From Derxia gummosa DSM 723 (GTDB taxonomy: Bacteria; Pseudomonadota; Gammaproteobacteria; Burkholderiales; Burkholderiaceae_E), in assembly GCF_000482785.1 (NCBI RefSeq), contig NZ_AXWS01000001.1, positions 1 to 64,000 of the forward strand: a DNA stretch of 64,000 bases, read 5' to 3'. Below are positions 8,584-17,035 of the stretch, one piece after another (the first letter of the stretch is position 1; every line of letters begins with the position of its first letter). The notes beneath the pieces were generated by a model that was given only the letters and a program-made list of their open reading frames with translations, was not told the origin of the DNA and searched no databases. The translations under genes and the position numbers were made by a program.

Positions 8584-10047
8584 CTACTCATGACAAGCGG
8601 ACGTGCGGCCTGCCGCGAGCGCGCGTGAGTGAACCCGCGCGTAAACCCGGTGGTACTCGCGGGCTGGCGCGTCCCAGCCGAATTCGCGCTGCATCGCTTC
8701 GCGCTGCATGCGGCCCATGCCCGGCCGATGGTTGAAGGTGAGCAGCGCGCGCCGTACCGCGCCGAGCAGGCTGCGCACCGAGCTGTCCGGAAACAGAAAG
8801 CCGGTGACGCCGTCGTCGATGGTGTCGCGCAGGCCGCCGGTGCGGTGCGCGATGGGCAAGGCACCGAAGCGCTGGGCATACATCTGCGTCAGGCCGCAGG
8901 GCTCGAAGCGCGAGGGCATCAGAAAGAAATCGCTCGCCGCGAACAGGTTGTGCGCGACCGGCTCGTCATAGCCGATGCGCACCGCGACGCTGCCCGGATG
9001 CCGGTGTGAAAGCGTATGCATGCGGCGTTCGAGCGCGGCGTCGCCGGTGCCCATCACCACGAGTTGGCCGCCGGCGCGCACCAGCGTCTCGCAGGCGTCG
9101 ATGACGAGATCGACGCCCTTCTGCCAGACCATGCGCGCGATCAGGCTGAACAGCGGCGCGGGGCGCTGGGCGAGGCCGAGCCGCTGACGCACGGCGCGCG
9201 CGTTGCGCTGCTTCTCGTCGCGCGTGGCGAGGTCGAAGCGGCGCACGAGATACGGGTCGTCGCGCGGATGCCAGCTGTCGTCGGCGCCGTTGACGATGCC
9301 GGTGAGCCGACCGGTGTCGCGCAGCCCGCCGAGCAGGCCGTGCAGGCCGCAGCCGAGTTCGGGCGTGGTGATCTCGTCGGCATAGCTCGGGCTCACGGTC
9401 GTGACCTCGCTTGCGTACCAGAGCCCGGCCTTGAGGAAGCCGAGCTGGCCATGGAATTCGGCGCCCTCCATGGCGAAGCCGGCTTCGGGCACGCCGAGCG
9501 CCCCGAGCCGTCCCGCCGGGAACAGTCCCTGGTGCGCGAGGTTGTGGATGGTGGTGACGGTGGGTACCGGCTGGCGGCCATCGTTCCAGGCGACATAGCC
9601 GGGCGCGAGCGCGGCGGGCCAGTCGTGCACATGCATGACGTCGGGCTGCCAGTCGAGGCCGGGCAGTCCGTGGGCAAGCTGTGCCGCGGCGAGCGCGAGG
9701 CGGGCGAAGCGGATGTCGTTGTCGGCCCAGTCGCGGCCGGCGAGGTCGGTGTAGGGCGTGCCGGGCCGGTCGTAGAGCCCGGGGCAGTCGATGACGAGCA
9801 GGTCGTGCCCGTCGGGACCGCGCGCGCCGAGCAGACGTGCGGGCGGAATCTCGGCCAGGCCGGGCAGGTCGGCGACGGGCGCGGCCTCACGCAGGCCGGC
9901 GAGCACGCCGGGATAGCCCGGCAGCAGCACCCGCACTTCGTCGCCAGTCACCTGCTCCAGCGCGCGAGGCAGCGCCGCGCTCACATCGGCCAGCCCGCCG
10001 ACCTTGACCAGTCCCGCCAGCTCGCTGGTGACGAAGAGGATCTTCAT
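8584..10047 (-). CDS. glgA: Glycogen synthase (ADP-glucose type)
   Basis: 487 residues. It elongates alpha-1,4-glucan from ADP-glucose. The N-terminus MKILFVTSELAGLVKVGGLADV carries the KVGGLADV nucleotide-sugar loop (Lys15), and the C-terminal GT-B half has PSRFEPCGLTQMYAQRFG with the conserved Glu and the TGGLRDTI block. The start is fixed by the family N-terminus, although the leader has no purine-rich ribosome site. Instead a 6-bp hairpin (10069-10085) lies just upstream of the start. pgi follows 84 nt downstream. No other glycogen gene (glgC, glgB, glgP) is in the window. Confidence 0.95.
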   Translation of the reverse strand: MKILFVTSELAGLVKVGGLADVSAALPRALEQVTGDEVRVLLPGYPGVLAGLREAAPVADLPGLAEIPPARLLGARGPDGHDLLVIDCPGLYDRPGTPYTDLAGRDWADNDIRFARLALAAAQLAHGLPGLDWQPDVMHVHDWPAALAPGYVAWNDGRQPVPTVTTIHNLAHQGLFPAGRLGALGVPEAGFAMEGAEFHGQLGFLKAGLWYASEVTTVSPSYADEITTPELGCGLHGLLGGLRDTGRLTGIVNGADDSWHPRDDPYLVRRFDLATRDEKQRNARAVRQRLGLAQRPAPLFSLIARMVWQKGVDLVIDACETLVRAGGQLVVMGTGDAALERRMHTLSHRHPGSVAVRIGYDEPVAHNLFAASDFFLMPSRFEPCGLTQMYAQRFGALPIAHRTGGLRDTIDDGVTGFLFPDSSVRSLLGAVRRALLTFNHRPGMGRMQREAMQREFGWDAPAREYHRVYARVHSRALAAGRTSACHE

Positions 10048-10291
10048 TGGAGGAGTCGTCCCGTAATCGCAGGCCCACTGCCTGCGTCGCGATCGTTATC
10101 GCATCGGGTTGCAACTCCCTGTATCCGCCGACATGTCGGCGTGCAGTGGGACGACGCCTACCGCGTGTAGGCGCGCGTGCGTCGGACAGCGAGGCAGTCC
10201 GACAAGACGCGCGGCCGGCTGCGTCAGGAGGTCCGCGCGGCGCGCCGCCGGACGGACCAGCGCGCCGGCATCGCGCCGGCCGCCGCGCGCC
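10048..10291. other. Intergenic region between metH (C-terminal gene) and glgA
   Basis: 244 nt with three perfect inverted repeats. They are GCAGGC/GCCTGC at 10069-10085 just upstream of glgA, GCCTAC/GTAGGC at 10156-10172, and GTCGGAC/GTCCGAC at 10181-10203. The last two could end metH transcription, but neither has a following T-run. I see no gene and no clear promoter. Confidence 0.45.
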
Positions 10292-13027
10292 TCAGCGCTG
10301 CTCGTCGCCGATCTCGCCGACGTTGAAGTACTGCGCCTTCGGGTGCGACAGATAGAAGCCGCTCACCGACGACGCCGGCGTCATCGCGAAGCTCTCGGTC
10401 AGGCCCATGCCGATCGCGGTGGCGTCGAGCGCGGCGAACATCTCGCGCTTGACCTCATGGCGCGGGCAGGCCGGATAGCCGGGCGCGGGGCGGATGCCGA
10501 CGTACTTTTCCTTGATGAGCTCTTCGTTCGTGAGCGCCTCGTCGGGCGCATAGCCCCAGAGATCCTTGCGCACGCGCTCGTGCATTGCCTCGGCGAAGGC
10601 TTCGGCGAGGCGGTCGGCCAGCGCCTTGACCATGATCGCGGAGTAATCGTCGTGAGCCGCCTCGTAGCGCTCGGCGAGCTTGTCGGCGCCGAGGCCGGCC
10701 GTGACGGCGAACACGCCGATGTAATCCCGCACGCCGGAGTCGAGCGGCGCGATGTAGTCGGCCAGGCACTTGTTCTCGACGCCTTCGCGCTTGGCGGTCT
10801 GCTGGCGCAGGTTCTTCCAGCGGAACAGCACGTGGGCCTCGTCGCGCGCGTCGTCATCGGTGTAGAGCGTGATGGTCTCGGCGCCGTCGCTGTTGGCGGG
10901 CCAGAAGCCGACGACGGCGCTGGCATTGAGCTGGCGGCCGTCGATGAGCTTCTTGAGCATCGCCTGCCCGTCGGCGAACACCTTGCGCGCCGATTCGCCC
11001 ACGACCGGATCGTCGAGCAGCGCGGGGAAGGCGCCGTGCAGATCCCAGGTCTGGAAGAAGGGGCCCCAGTCGATGTAGCGCGCCAACTCGGCGAGGTCGT
11101 AGTTGCGGAACTCGCGGCGGCCGAGGAACTTCGGCTTGACGGGCGCGGCGGCGCGCCAGTCGATCGCCGGCTTGTGCGCGCGCGCCTCGGCCAGCGGCAG
11201 CAGCGGCGTGGCCTTCTTGTTGGCATGCGCGGTGCGCACGCGGTCGTACTCGGCCTCCAGCTCGCTGATGTAGCGCGCCGCGCCTTCGTCCGACAGCAGG
11301 CTCTGGGCCACGCTCACGCTGCGCGAGGCGTCGGGCACGTACACGACCGGCCCGTCGTAATGCGGCGCGATCTTGACGGCGGTGTGCACGCGCGAGGTGG
11401 TCGCGCCGCCGATGAGCAGCGGGATCTTCTTCACGCGGAAGAAGTCGTCGCGCTGCATCTCGGTGGCGACGTAGGCCATCTCCTCGAGGCTCGGCGTGAT
11501 GAGGCCGCTCAGGCCGATGATGTCGGCGCCCTCGACCTTGGCCTTGGCCAGGATTTCGGAGCACGGGACCATCACGCCCATGTTCACGACCTCGAAGTTG
11601 TTGCACTGGAGCACGACGCTGACGATGTTCTTGCCGATGTCGTGCACATCGCCCTTCACCGTGGCGATGACGATCTTGCCCTTGCTGCGCACATCGCCGC
11701 CGGCGGCCTCGATCTGCCGCTTCTCCTCCTCGATGAACGGGATGAGGTGGGCGACGGCCTGCTTCATGACGCGCGCGCTCTTCACCACCTGCGGCAGGAA
11801 CATCTTTCCCTGGCCGAACAGGTCGCCGACCACGTTCATGCCGGCCATGAGCGGGCCTTCGATCACCTCGATCGGCCGGCCGCCGCGTGCGGCGATCGCG
11901 GCGCGGGCTTCCTCGGTGTCTTCGGTGATGAAGTTGGTGATGCCGTGCACGAGCGCGTGCGAAAGACGCTGCTCGACCGGCACCGGGTTGTCGGGCGTGC
12001 CGCGCCAGTCGAGGTTTTCTTCCTTCTTGCCGCCCGCGCCCTTGAAGCGCTCGGCAATTTCCAGCAGACGCTCGGTCGCGGTCTTCGGCTCCTCGCCTTC
12101 GGCCTGCTTCGGCACGCGGTTGAGGACCACGTCCTCCACACGTTCGCGCAGCTCGGGGTCGAGATCGGCATACACGCCGAGCTGGCCCGCGTTGACGATG
12201 CCCATCGTCATGCCGGCCCGGATCGCGTGATAGAGGAAGACGGTGTGGATCGCCTCGCGCACCGGCTCGTTGCCGCGGAAGCTGAAGCTCACATTGCTCA
12301 CGCCGCCGCTGATGCGCGCATGCGGCAGGTTGGCCCGAATCCAGCGGCAGGCCTCGATGAAATCGACCGCGTAATTGTCATGCTCCTCGATGCCGGTGGC
12401 GATCGCGAAGATGTTCGGGTCGAAGATGATGTCCTCCGGCGCGAATCCAACTTTCTCGGTCAATACCTTGTAGGCGCGCGCGCAGATTTCGGTCTTGCGC
12501 GCGAAGGTATCGGCCTGGCCCTTTTCATCGAACGCCATCACGATCACCGCCGCGCCATATCGGCGGCAAAGCTTGGCCTGATGAATGAAATTGGCCTCGC
12601 CTTCCTTGAGCGAAATGGAATTGACGATGCTCTTGCCCTGAACGCATTTCAGGCCGGCCTCGATCACTTCCCATTTGGACGAATCGATCATGATCGGCAC
12701 CCGCGCGATATCGGGTTCGCTCGCGATCAGATTGAGGAATCGCGTCATCGCCGCCTTGGAATCGAGCATGGCCTCGTCCATGTTGACGTCGATGATCTGG
12801 GCGCCGTTCTCGACCTGCTGACGCGCGACCGCGAGTGCTTGGTCGTACTCGCCATTGAGGATGAGGCGCGCGAACATCTTCGAACCCGTGACATTGGTCC
12901 GCTCGCCCACGTTGACGAACAGGGTGTCGTCATCGATCGACAGGGCTTCGAGGCCGGACAGGCGCAGCGGACGGCTGCGGCGCGGCGGGACGGAATTGGC
13001 GGGGTTGGCGAGCACGGAATCGGTCAT
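10292..13027 (-). CDS. metH: Methionine synthase, pterin-, B12- and activation-domain part (split MetH)
   Basis: 911 residues covering the C-terminal three modules of cobalamin-dependent methionine synthase. Order: methyltetrahydrofolate-binding domain (from about 30; [32 protein letters not shown]), cap domain, cobalamin domain with the lower-ligand motif [13 protein letters not shown] near residue 460, and the AdoMet-dependent reactivation domain ([14 protein letters not shown] near the end). The homocysteine-binding module is a separate gene at 14985-16046. Both are on the minus strand, so the homocysteine part lies upstream, but a plus-strand glycosyltransferase sits between them. A split MetH is common in Burkholderiales; this separation is less so. 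The first about 250 codons use more AT-ending codons than the rest. Confidence 0.95.
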   Translation of the reverse strand: MTDSVLANPANSVPPRRSRPLRLSGLEALSIDDDTLFVNVGERTNVTGSKMFARLILNGEYDQALAVARQQVENGAQIIDVNMDEAMLDSKAAMTRFLNLIASEPDIARVPIMIDSSKWEVIEAGLKCVQGKSIVNSISLKEGEANFIHQAKLCRRYGAAVIVMAFDEKGQADTFARKTEICARAYKVLTEKVGFAPEDIIFDPNIFAIATGIEEHDNYAVDFIEACRWIRANLPHARISGGVSNVSFSFRGNEPVREAIHTVFLYHAIRAGMTMGIVNAGQLGVYADLDPELRERVEDVVLNRVPKQAEGEEPKTATERLLEIAERFKGAGGKKEENLDWRGTPDNPVPVEQRLSHALVHGITNFITEDTEEARAAIAARGGRPIEVIEGPLMAGMNVVGDLFGQGKMFLPQVVKSARVMKQAVAHLIPFIEEEKRQIEAAGGDVRSKGKIVIATVKGDVHDIGKNIVSVVLQCNNFEVVNMGVMVPCSEILAKAKVEGADIIGLSGLITPSLEEMAYVATEMQRDDFFRVKKIPLLIGGATTSRVHTAVKIAPHYDGPVVYVPDASRSVSVAQSLLSDEGAARYISELEAEYDRVRTAHANKKATPLLPLAEARAHKPAIDWRAAAPVKPKFLGRREFRNYDLAELARYIDWGPFFQTWDLHGAFPALLDDPVVGESARKVFADGQAMLKKLIDGRQLNASAVVGFWPANSDGAETITLYTDDDARDEAHVLFRWKNLRQQTAKREGVENKCLADYIAPLDSGVRDYIGVFAVTAGLGADKLAERYEAAHDDYSAIMVKALADRLAEAFAEAMHERVRKDLWGYAPDEALTNEELIKEKYVGIRPAPGYPACPRHEVKREMFAALDATAIGMGLTESFAMTPASSVSGFYLSHPKAQYFNVGEIGDEQR

Positions 13028-13778
13028 GGCGGCATCCCGAAAGAGCGGGTGGGGCGAGTGGCGGATGCGGCAATTGGCAAGGCCGGCATTGCCGCCGCAA
13101 TTGCGCGCGCTTCAGTGCGGCAAAGGCGGCGAAGAATAGCACAGGGTCGAATGGCGAATTGCCGGAGGAATTGACGGGTGGCGTGGCAATCGGCGGCGGA
13201 TTGTGATGCGGTTTGCTGGTGCAATTGCCGAATCGGTCGGCGGACGAAGAATCGTTTGCCATGGCCAGTTTTGATGCCTGCTTTCGGCACTGTCGACGCA
13301 TTGCACGCCGCGTATCGCGAATGCCGCCCCTGATCCTGTTCGGGGCGGCATCGGAGAGCGAATGGAATTTCCTCCGGCTGCGCTGCACGCAAGGATTGGC
13401 AGCGTTCGATCCGCCCGGCATCGGAAGGCGTGCGCGCAATAGGTGGAATGATTCGGTGCGCCGACAATTGAAGTGCGGCTGATCATTGCTCAGCAATTCG
13501 GCAATTCGGCAATTCGGCAATTCGGCAATTCGGCAATTCGGCAATTCGGCAATTCGGCAATTCGGCAATTCGGCAATTCGGCAATTCGGCAATTCAGCAA
13601 TTCAGCAATTCGGGCAGTCGGCATCACCTCACCCCCGCCCTCGGACATCCCCTTCCCGCCGCGCCGCCGTGACCACGCCATTTCGTCACGAAGTGCTCGC
13701 GCGCTTTTGCCCTGCATCCGCCCCGACAAATCCATAGCGCGAATTGCCGCACGGCGGCATCGCGGAGGGCGCGACAAG
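13028..13778. other. 750-nt divergent intergenic region rich in AATT words
   Basis: It separates metH (minus) from the glycosyltransferase (plus). It is clearly more AT-rich than its surroundings and is studded with GGCAATT/AATTGCC words, including the palindrome GCAATTGC at 13097-13104 and 13221-13228. The tandem array at 13493-13612 is built from the same word. Frames through it are open in several phases only because of repeats and composition. I see no supported gene. Confidence 0.6.
13493..13612. repeat. Tandem array, 15 copies of an 8-bp unit (GCAATTCG)
   Basis: Fifteen head-to-tail octamers without interruption. Units 1-12 and 15 are GCAATTCG; units 13 and 14 are GCAATTCA. Because 8 is not a multiple of 3 the array reads as a cycling A-I-R-Q-F-G-N-S peptide in every forward frame and contains no stop. 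It lies about 165 nt upstream of the glycosyltransferase start. Copy-number change by slippage is expected of such an array and could alter promoter spacing. Confidence 0.97.
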
Positions 13779-14792
13779 ATGCGGCGCAATTCCGTTCATG
13801 CCGGTCGCCCCGGAAATCCCATGCCCCAGCTCCCGTCCGCGCCCGCCGCCGGCCCGTCTTCCGCCGACCAGCCGCCGCTCGTCATCGGCATCCCGACCTA
13901 CCGCCGCCCGGGCCAGCTGCGCGAGCTGCTCGACACCCTGCTGCCCGAGCTGCGCGAACATCCGGCGCTGGTGATCGTGGCCGACAACGATTGCGGCCAG
14001 GAAGCGCACGCCGTCATCGTCGAGTTCAACCGGCAATGGCCGCTGGCGGTGTGCGTGCCGGTGCCCGAGCGCGGCGTGGCCCAGGTGCGCAACACCCTGG
14101 TGCGCGAGGCCGGAGCGCGTTGCCCGGGCTGGCAATGGCTGCTGATGCTCGACGATGACGGTCTGGCCACGCCGGGCTGGCTCGGCACGCTGCTGCGCGC
14201 GGGCGTCGCGCACAAGGCGGATCTCGTCGGCGGGCCGGTGGAGGGCGTGCTGCCCGAGGGCTCGGGCGTGCTGGCGCGCAACAGCGTGTTTGCGTCGCGC
14301 CGACGCTGGAAGACCGGCCCGGTGCCGACGCTCAACACCACGCAGAACCTCGGCATCGCGCGCTCGGCGCTCGCGCTCATCGGCGAGCCGCTGTTCCGGC
14401 GCGAATACGGCGCGTCGGGCGGCGAGGACTACGACCTGTTCCGCCGCGTGGCGCGGGCGGGCGGCAAGCTCGTGTGGTGCGACGAGGCGGTCATCAACGA
14501 ACCGGCGCCGGCCAGCCGGCTCACGCCGCGCGCGCTGCTCTACCGCTATGCGAGTACCGGCGTCTACATGGCGCTGATCGACCGCAGCTATGACGGCGGC
14601 AACCAGGTGTGGACGCAGGCGGTCAAGGGGCTGGTGGGCGCGCTGCTCGCCACGGCCAAGGGACTCGCGCATCTCGATCCCGACAAGGCCGCGCGCGGGC
14701 TGCTGATGTCGGCCCACATGGTCGGGCGCATCGGCGGGCTGCTCGGCGCGAAGTCGTCGCGCTATGTCGAGCCGGCGGTGAAGAAGGCCTGA
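13779..14792 (+). CDS. Family 2 glycosyltransferase
   Basis: 337 residues from ATG 13779, chosen because GGAGGG lies 9 nt upstream; ATG 13821 is the alternative. A longer in-frame start at 13473 would translate the octamer repeat and is unlikely. The N-terminal half is a GT-A fold: PLVIGIPTYRRPGQLRELLDTLLPEL, VADNDCG, and LLMLDDDGLATPGW with the metal-binding aspartates. Further on GGEDYDLFRR supplies the catalytic-base region. The last about 90 residues are hydrophobic/basic with YASTGVYMALIDRSYDGG. Donor and acceptor are unknown; lipopolysaccharide or exopolysaccharide decoration would be typical. It is alone on its strand, between the two metH genes, with a microsatellite on each side, so it may be an insertion into a formerly contiguous metH operon. 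Confidence 0.88.
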   Translation: MRRNSVHAGRPGNPMPQLPSAPAAGPSSADQPPLVIGIPTYRRPGQLRELLDTLLPELREHPALVIVADNDCGQEAHAVIVEFNRQWPLAVCVPVPERGVAQVRNTLVREAGARCPGWQWLLMLDDDGLATPGWLGTLLRAGVAHKADLVGGPVEGVLPEGSGVLARNSVFASRRRWKTGPVPTLNTTQNLGIARSALALIGEPLFRREYGASGGEDYDLFRRVARAGGKLVWCDEAVINEPAPASRLTPRALLYRYASTGVYMALIDRSYDGGNQVWTQAVKGLVGALLATAKGLAHLDPDKAARGLLMSAHMVGRIGGLLGAKSSRYVEPAVKKA

Positions 14793-14841
14793 GCCGCAGC
14801 GACCTTGGTGCGGCCGAGATCAAGCGGGCGACCATGCTGCC

Positions 14842-14925
14842 GCCGACTGCCGACTGCCGACTGCCGACTGCCGACTGCCGACTGCCGACTGCCGACTGCC
14901 GACTGCCGACTGCCGACCGCCGACC
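14842..14925. repeat. Tandem array, 12 copies of a 7-bp unit (GCCGACT)
   Basis: Ten perfect GCCGACT heptamers followed by two GCCGACC variants. It occupies the gap between the convergent ends of the glycosyltransferase (stop 14792) and the metH homocysteine gene (stop 14985). The heptamer cannot keep one reading frame, and no gene uses it. Confidence 0.97.
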
Positions 14926-14984
14926 GTGGGCAGCGTCTGGTCGGCGGTCCGTGCCGGTGGGCACGGCTTGCCGCGCAGTCGATC

Positions 14985-16046
14985 TCAGGTCGCGGTCTGC
15001 TCCAGATCGGGCACGCGGCGCGGCGTCACCGTCGCCACCGCCTGCGCGATCGCCGCGATGTGCTCGGGCGTCGTGCCGCAGCAGCCGCCGGCGATGTTCA
15101 CGAAGCCGGCCTCGGCAAATTCCTTCAGCAGCCGCGAGGTCACGTCGGGCGTCTCGTCGAAGCCGGTGTCGCTCATCGGATTGGGCAGGCCGGCGTTGGG
15201 GTACACGCAGATGCGCGTGTCGGCGATCTTGCTCAGCTCGGCGATGTAGGGGCGCATGAGCGCCGCGCCGAGCGCGCAGTTGAGGCCGATGGTGATCGGC
15301 CGCGCATGGCGCACCGAATGCCAGAACGCGGCGACGGTCTGGCCCGAGAGGATGCGGCCCGAGGCGTCCGTCACGGTGCCGGAAATCATGATCGGCAGCG
15401 TCGCGCCGCGTTCCTCGAACAGCTGGTCGATCGCGAACAGCGCCGCCTTGGCGTTGAGCGTGTCGAAGATGGTTTCGACCAGGAAGAGGTCGGCGCCACC
15501 GTCCCACAGGCCGCGTGCCTGCTCGTGATAGGCCGCGACCAGTTCGTCGAAGCTGACGTTGCGCGCGCCGGGGTCGTTCACGTCGGGCGAGATCGAGGCG
15601 GTCTTGGGCGTGGGGCCGAGCGCGCCGGCGACGAAGCGGGGCTTGTCGGCGGTCGAATACTTGTCGCACTCGGCGCGCGCGAGTCTGGCGGCGGCCAGGT
15701 TCATCTCGTAGGCGAGGTCGGCCATGTGGTAGTCGGCCTGGGCCACGGACGTCGCGCCGAAGGTGTTGGTCTCGATGATGTCGGCGCCGGCCGCAAGGTA
15801 CTTTCCGTGGATCTCGGCGATGACCTCGGGCTGCGTGAGCACCAGCAGATCGTTGTTCCCCTTGAGGAAGAGCTGCTTGCCCGGCGCCAGGTCGGCCGGC
15901 TGCCAGTCGGCGAAGCGCGCGCCGCGATAGGCGGCCTCGTCAAGCTTGTAGCGCTGGATCATCGTGCCCATCGCGCCGTCGAGGATCAGGATGCGGCGCG
16001 ACATGGCGTCGGCGAGGCGGGCGGCGAGATCGGACGTGGCGGTCAT
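14985..16046 (-). CDS. metH: Methionine synthase, homocysteine-binding part (split MetH)
   Basis: 353 residues, equivalent to the first module of full-length MetH: a TIM-barrel homocysteine S-methyltransferase that binds zinc and homocysteine and takes the methyl group from the cobalamin domain encoded at 10292-13027. Signatures are [11 protein letters not shown] at the N-terminus, the first zinc cysteine in GLNCALGA, and the closing pair in [11 protein letters not shown]. Length and termini fit a stand-alone module, so this is a stable gene split and not a truncation. A TAGAAT -10-like hexamer (16105-16110) and the palindrome at 16135-16146 lie upstream. Confidence 0.95.
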   Translation of the reverse strand: MTATSDLAARLADAMSRRILILDGAMGTMIQRYKLDEAAYRGARFADWQPADLAPGKQLFLKGNNDLLVLTQPEVIAEIHGKYLAAGADIIETNTFGATSVAQADYHMADLAYEMNLAAARLARAECDKYSTADKPRFVAGALGPTPKTASISPDVNDPGARNVSFDELVAAYHEQARGLWDGGADLFLVETIFDTLNAKAALFAIDQLFEERGATLPIMISGTVTDASGRILSGQTVAAFWHSVRHARPITIGLNCALGAALMRPYIAELSKIADTRICVYPNAGLPNPMSDTGFDETPDVTSRLLKEFAEAGFVNIAGGCCGTTPEHIAAIAQAVATVTPRRVPDLEQTAT

Positions 16047-16134
16047 GGCGGTCGGCTTGTGTGGCTTGAGGAGCGGTGCCGGCGGTCGGCCGGGCGGGTC
16101 GGGGATTCTAGCGGGGCGTCATGGGCGGGGCGGC

Positions 16135-16146
16135 GCAAGCGCTTGC
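16135..16146. promoter_or_regulatory. 12-bp perfect palindrome upstream of metH
   Basis: GCAAGCGCTTGC, centred about 95 nt before the metH homocysteine-gene start. The identical 12-mer occurs in the pqqA/sensor-kinase divergent region (43168-43179). It is a possible operator; nothing else ties it to a regulator. Confidence 0.35.
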
Positions 16147-16205
16147 AGGGCTTGTTGCAACGACGGTGCCGGCACGGCCCCGCGCGGATCGTGGCCCCGA
16201 AAAGC

Positions 16206-16240
16206 CACCGCCCGCCGGTCTCGCGACGCGGCGGGCGGTG
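16206..16240 (-). terminator. Rho-independent terminator after the DUF3567 gene
   Basis: A perfect 12-bp GC-rich stem (CACCGCCCGCCG pairing with CGGCGGGCGGTG) and an 11-nt loop. On the minus strand it is followed by GGCTTTTC. It lies about 60 nt after the DUF3567 stop and before metH, separating the two units. Confidence 0.7.
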
Positions 16241-16300
16241 TGGACCCAGTCATCAGGGACCAGGTCGTCGCGGGCTGTGGATGCCCGCGGAGCTTCGCGC

Positions 16301-16582
16301 TCAGTGCAGCGCGACCGGCTGGGCCATGATCGGCTTGAAGCGGCCCAGGAATTCGTCGATATCGTCCATGCTCGGATGGGTGGCGATGAGTTCGTTCACC
16401 TCGGAGCGGAACTTCTCTGCCATCAGGCCCGCGATGTAGATCTCGCGCCGTCCGACCTTGTCCATGATTTCGTAACCGCCGAGCGTGCGCACCTCGGGCT
16501 CGCCCTTGGCCGGGGGCTGATCGGCGGCGCCGAAGGCGAACTCGACCACGCAATACAGATCGCTGTTGTAGATAAGGTTCAT
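16301..16582 (-). CDS. DUF3567 family protein
   Basis: 93 residues from ATG 16582, with AGGAG 6 nt upstream; an upstream in-frame start at 16609 is less likely because the family begins MNLIYNS. The protein reads MNLIYNSDLYCVVEFAF, then LGGYEIMDKVGRREIYIAGLMAEKFRSEVNELI. This is the pattern of DUF3567, a small cytoplasmic family largely limited to betaproteobacteria and without known function. It is followed by a strong terminator and appears to be a single-gene unit or the end of one. Confidence 0.85.
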   Translation of the reverse strand: MNLIYNSDLYCVVEFAFGAADQPPAKGEPEVRTLGGYEIMDKVGRREIYIAGLMAEKFRSEVNELIATHPSMDDIDEFLGRFKPIMAQPVALH

Positions 16583-16669
16583 GCTGACTCCTGCGACCCG
16601 GGGTGACACGTTGGCCGGGTCATGCCTGTGTTACGGCCTACATGCAGGCAGCTTGAACGGCTTCAACCC

Positions 16670-17035
16670 TCAATTTGCCGTCGTCGGACAAGGCCGGCGC
16701 GTCAGCGTTGCATGATTGCGCAAGTTTCCGGCGTCGAGCAGCGCGATCACGGCCGGTGCGTGGGCGGCTTCGGCGATGACGAGTACCAGCCGGTCCGGCC
16801 GGGCGCGCAGCAGGCGCACGAGCGTGACCTGGAGCGTCATGCGGCCGCTGCAGCAGGCGCAGCCGGCGATGGCGTGGAGCTCGGGCGGGGGATGGCCGAG
16901 GGCTTCGGCGAGATCGGGTGGCGCGGCGAGCGCGCCGTCGAACAGGAATATCCAGCGCTCGCCGGCCGGGCGCGATTGCCAGTCGGCGAGCAGCGGGCCG
17001 TGCTCGGCCCGCGTGTAGATCGCGACTGGCGTCAG
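16670..17035 (-). CDS. CobW/G3E-like small protein, apparent CTG start overlapping the ntrX stop
   Basis: An open frame of 121 residues with strong protein character: PVAIYTRAEHGPLLADWQSRPAGERWIFLFDGALAAP, then IAGCACCSGRMTLQVTLVRLL, RARPDRLVLVIAEAAH and a short tail. The GCACC motif followed by a helix and RPDRLVLVIAE resembles the GC[VI]CC switch region of G3E (CobW/YjiA) GTPases. The Walker-A half is absent, so it cannot be a normal GTPase. There is no ATG, GTG or TTG near the N-terminus. The first sense codon overlapping the ntrX stop is CTG in the string CTGA, the same geometry as the ATGA and GTGA couplings elsewhere in this window. Upstream the frame is closed by a TGA inside ntrX. It could be a real CTG-initiated gene or a decayed one. 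Confidence 0.55.
   Translation of the reverse strand: MTPVAIYTRAEHGPLLADWQSRPAGERWIFLFDGALAAPPDLAEALGHPPPELHAIAGCACCSGRMTLQVTLVRLLRARPDRLVLVIAEAAHAPAVIALLDAGNLRNHATLTRRPCPTTAN

Noticed and set aside
10109-13174. 1,021-residue plus-strand open frame over metH
   Set aside because: It mirrors metH codons; the minus strand has unambiguous methionine synthase motifs.
13493-13612. CRISPR array
   Set aside because: Units are 8 bp with no spacers and no cas genes are near.
13473-13778. N-terminal extension of the glycosyltransferase through the octamer array
   Set aside because: The array is open in all frames, so openness is not evidence; ATG 13779 has a good ribosome site and precedes the conserved domain closely.
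16047-16300. Cobalamin or S-adenosylhomocysteine riboswitch upstream of metH
   Set aside because: I looked for the B12-box and SAH-type core sequences and saw neither; the main structure is a terminator for the DUF3567 gene.
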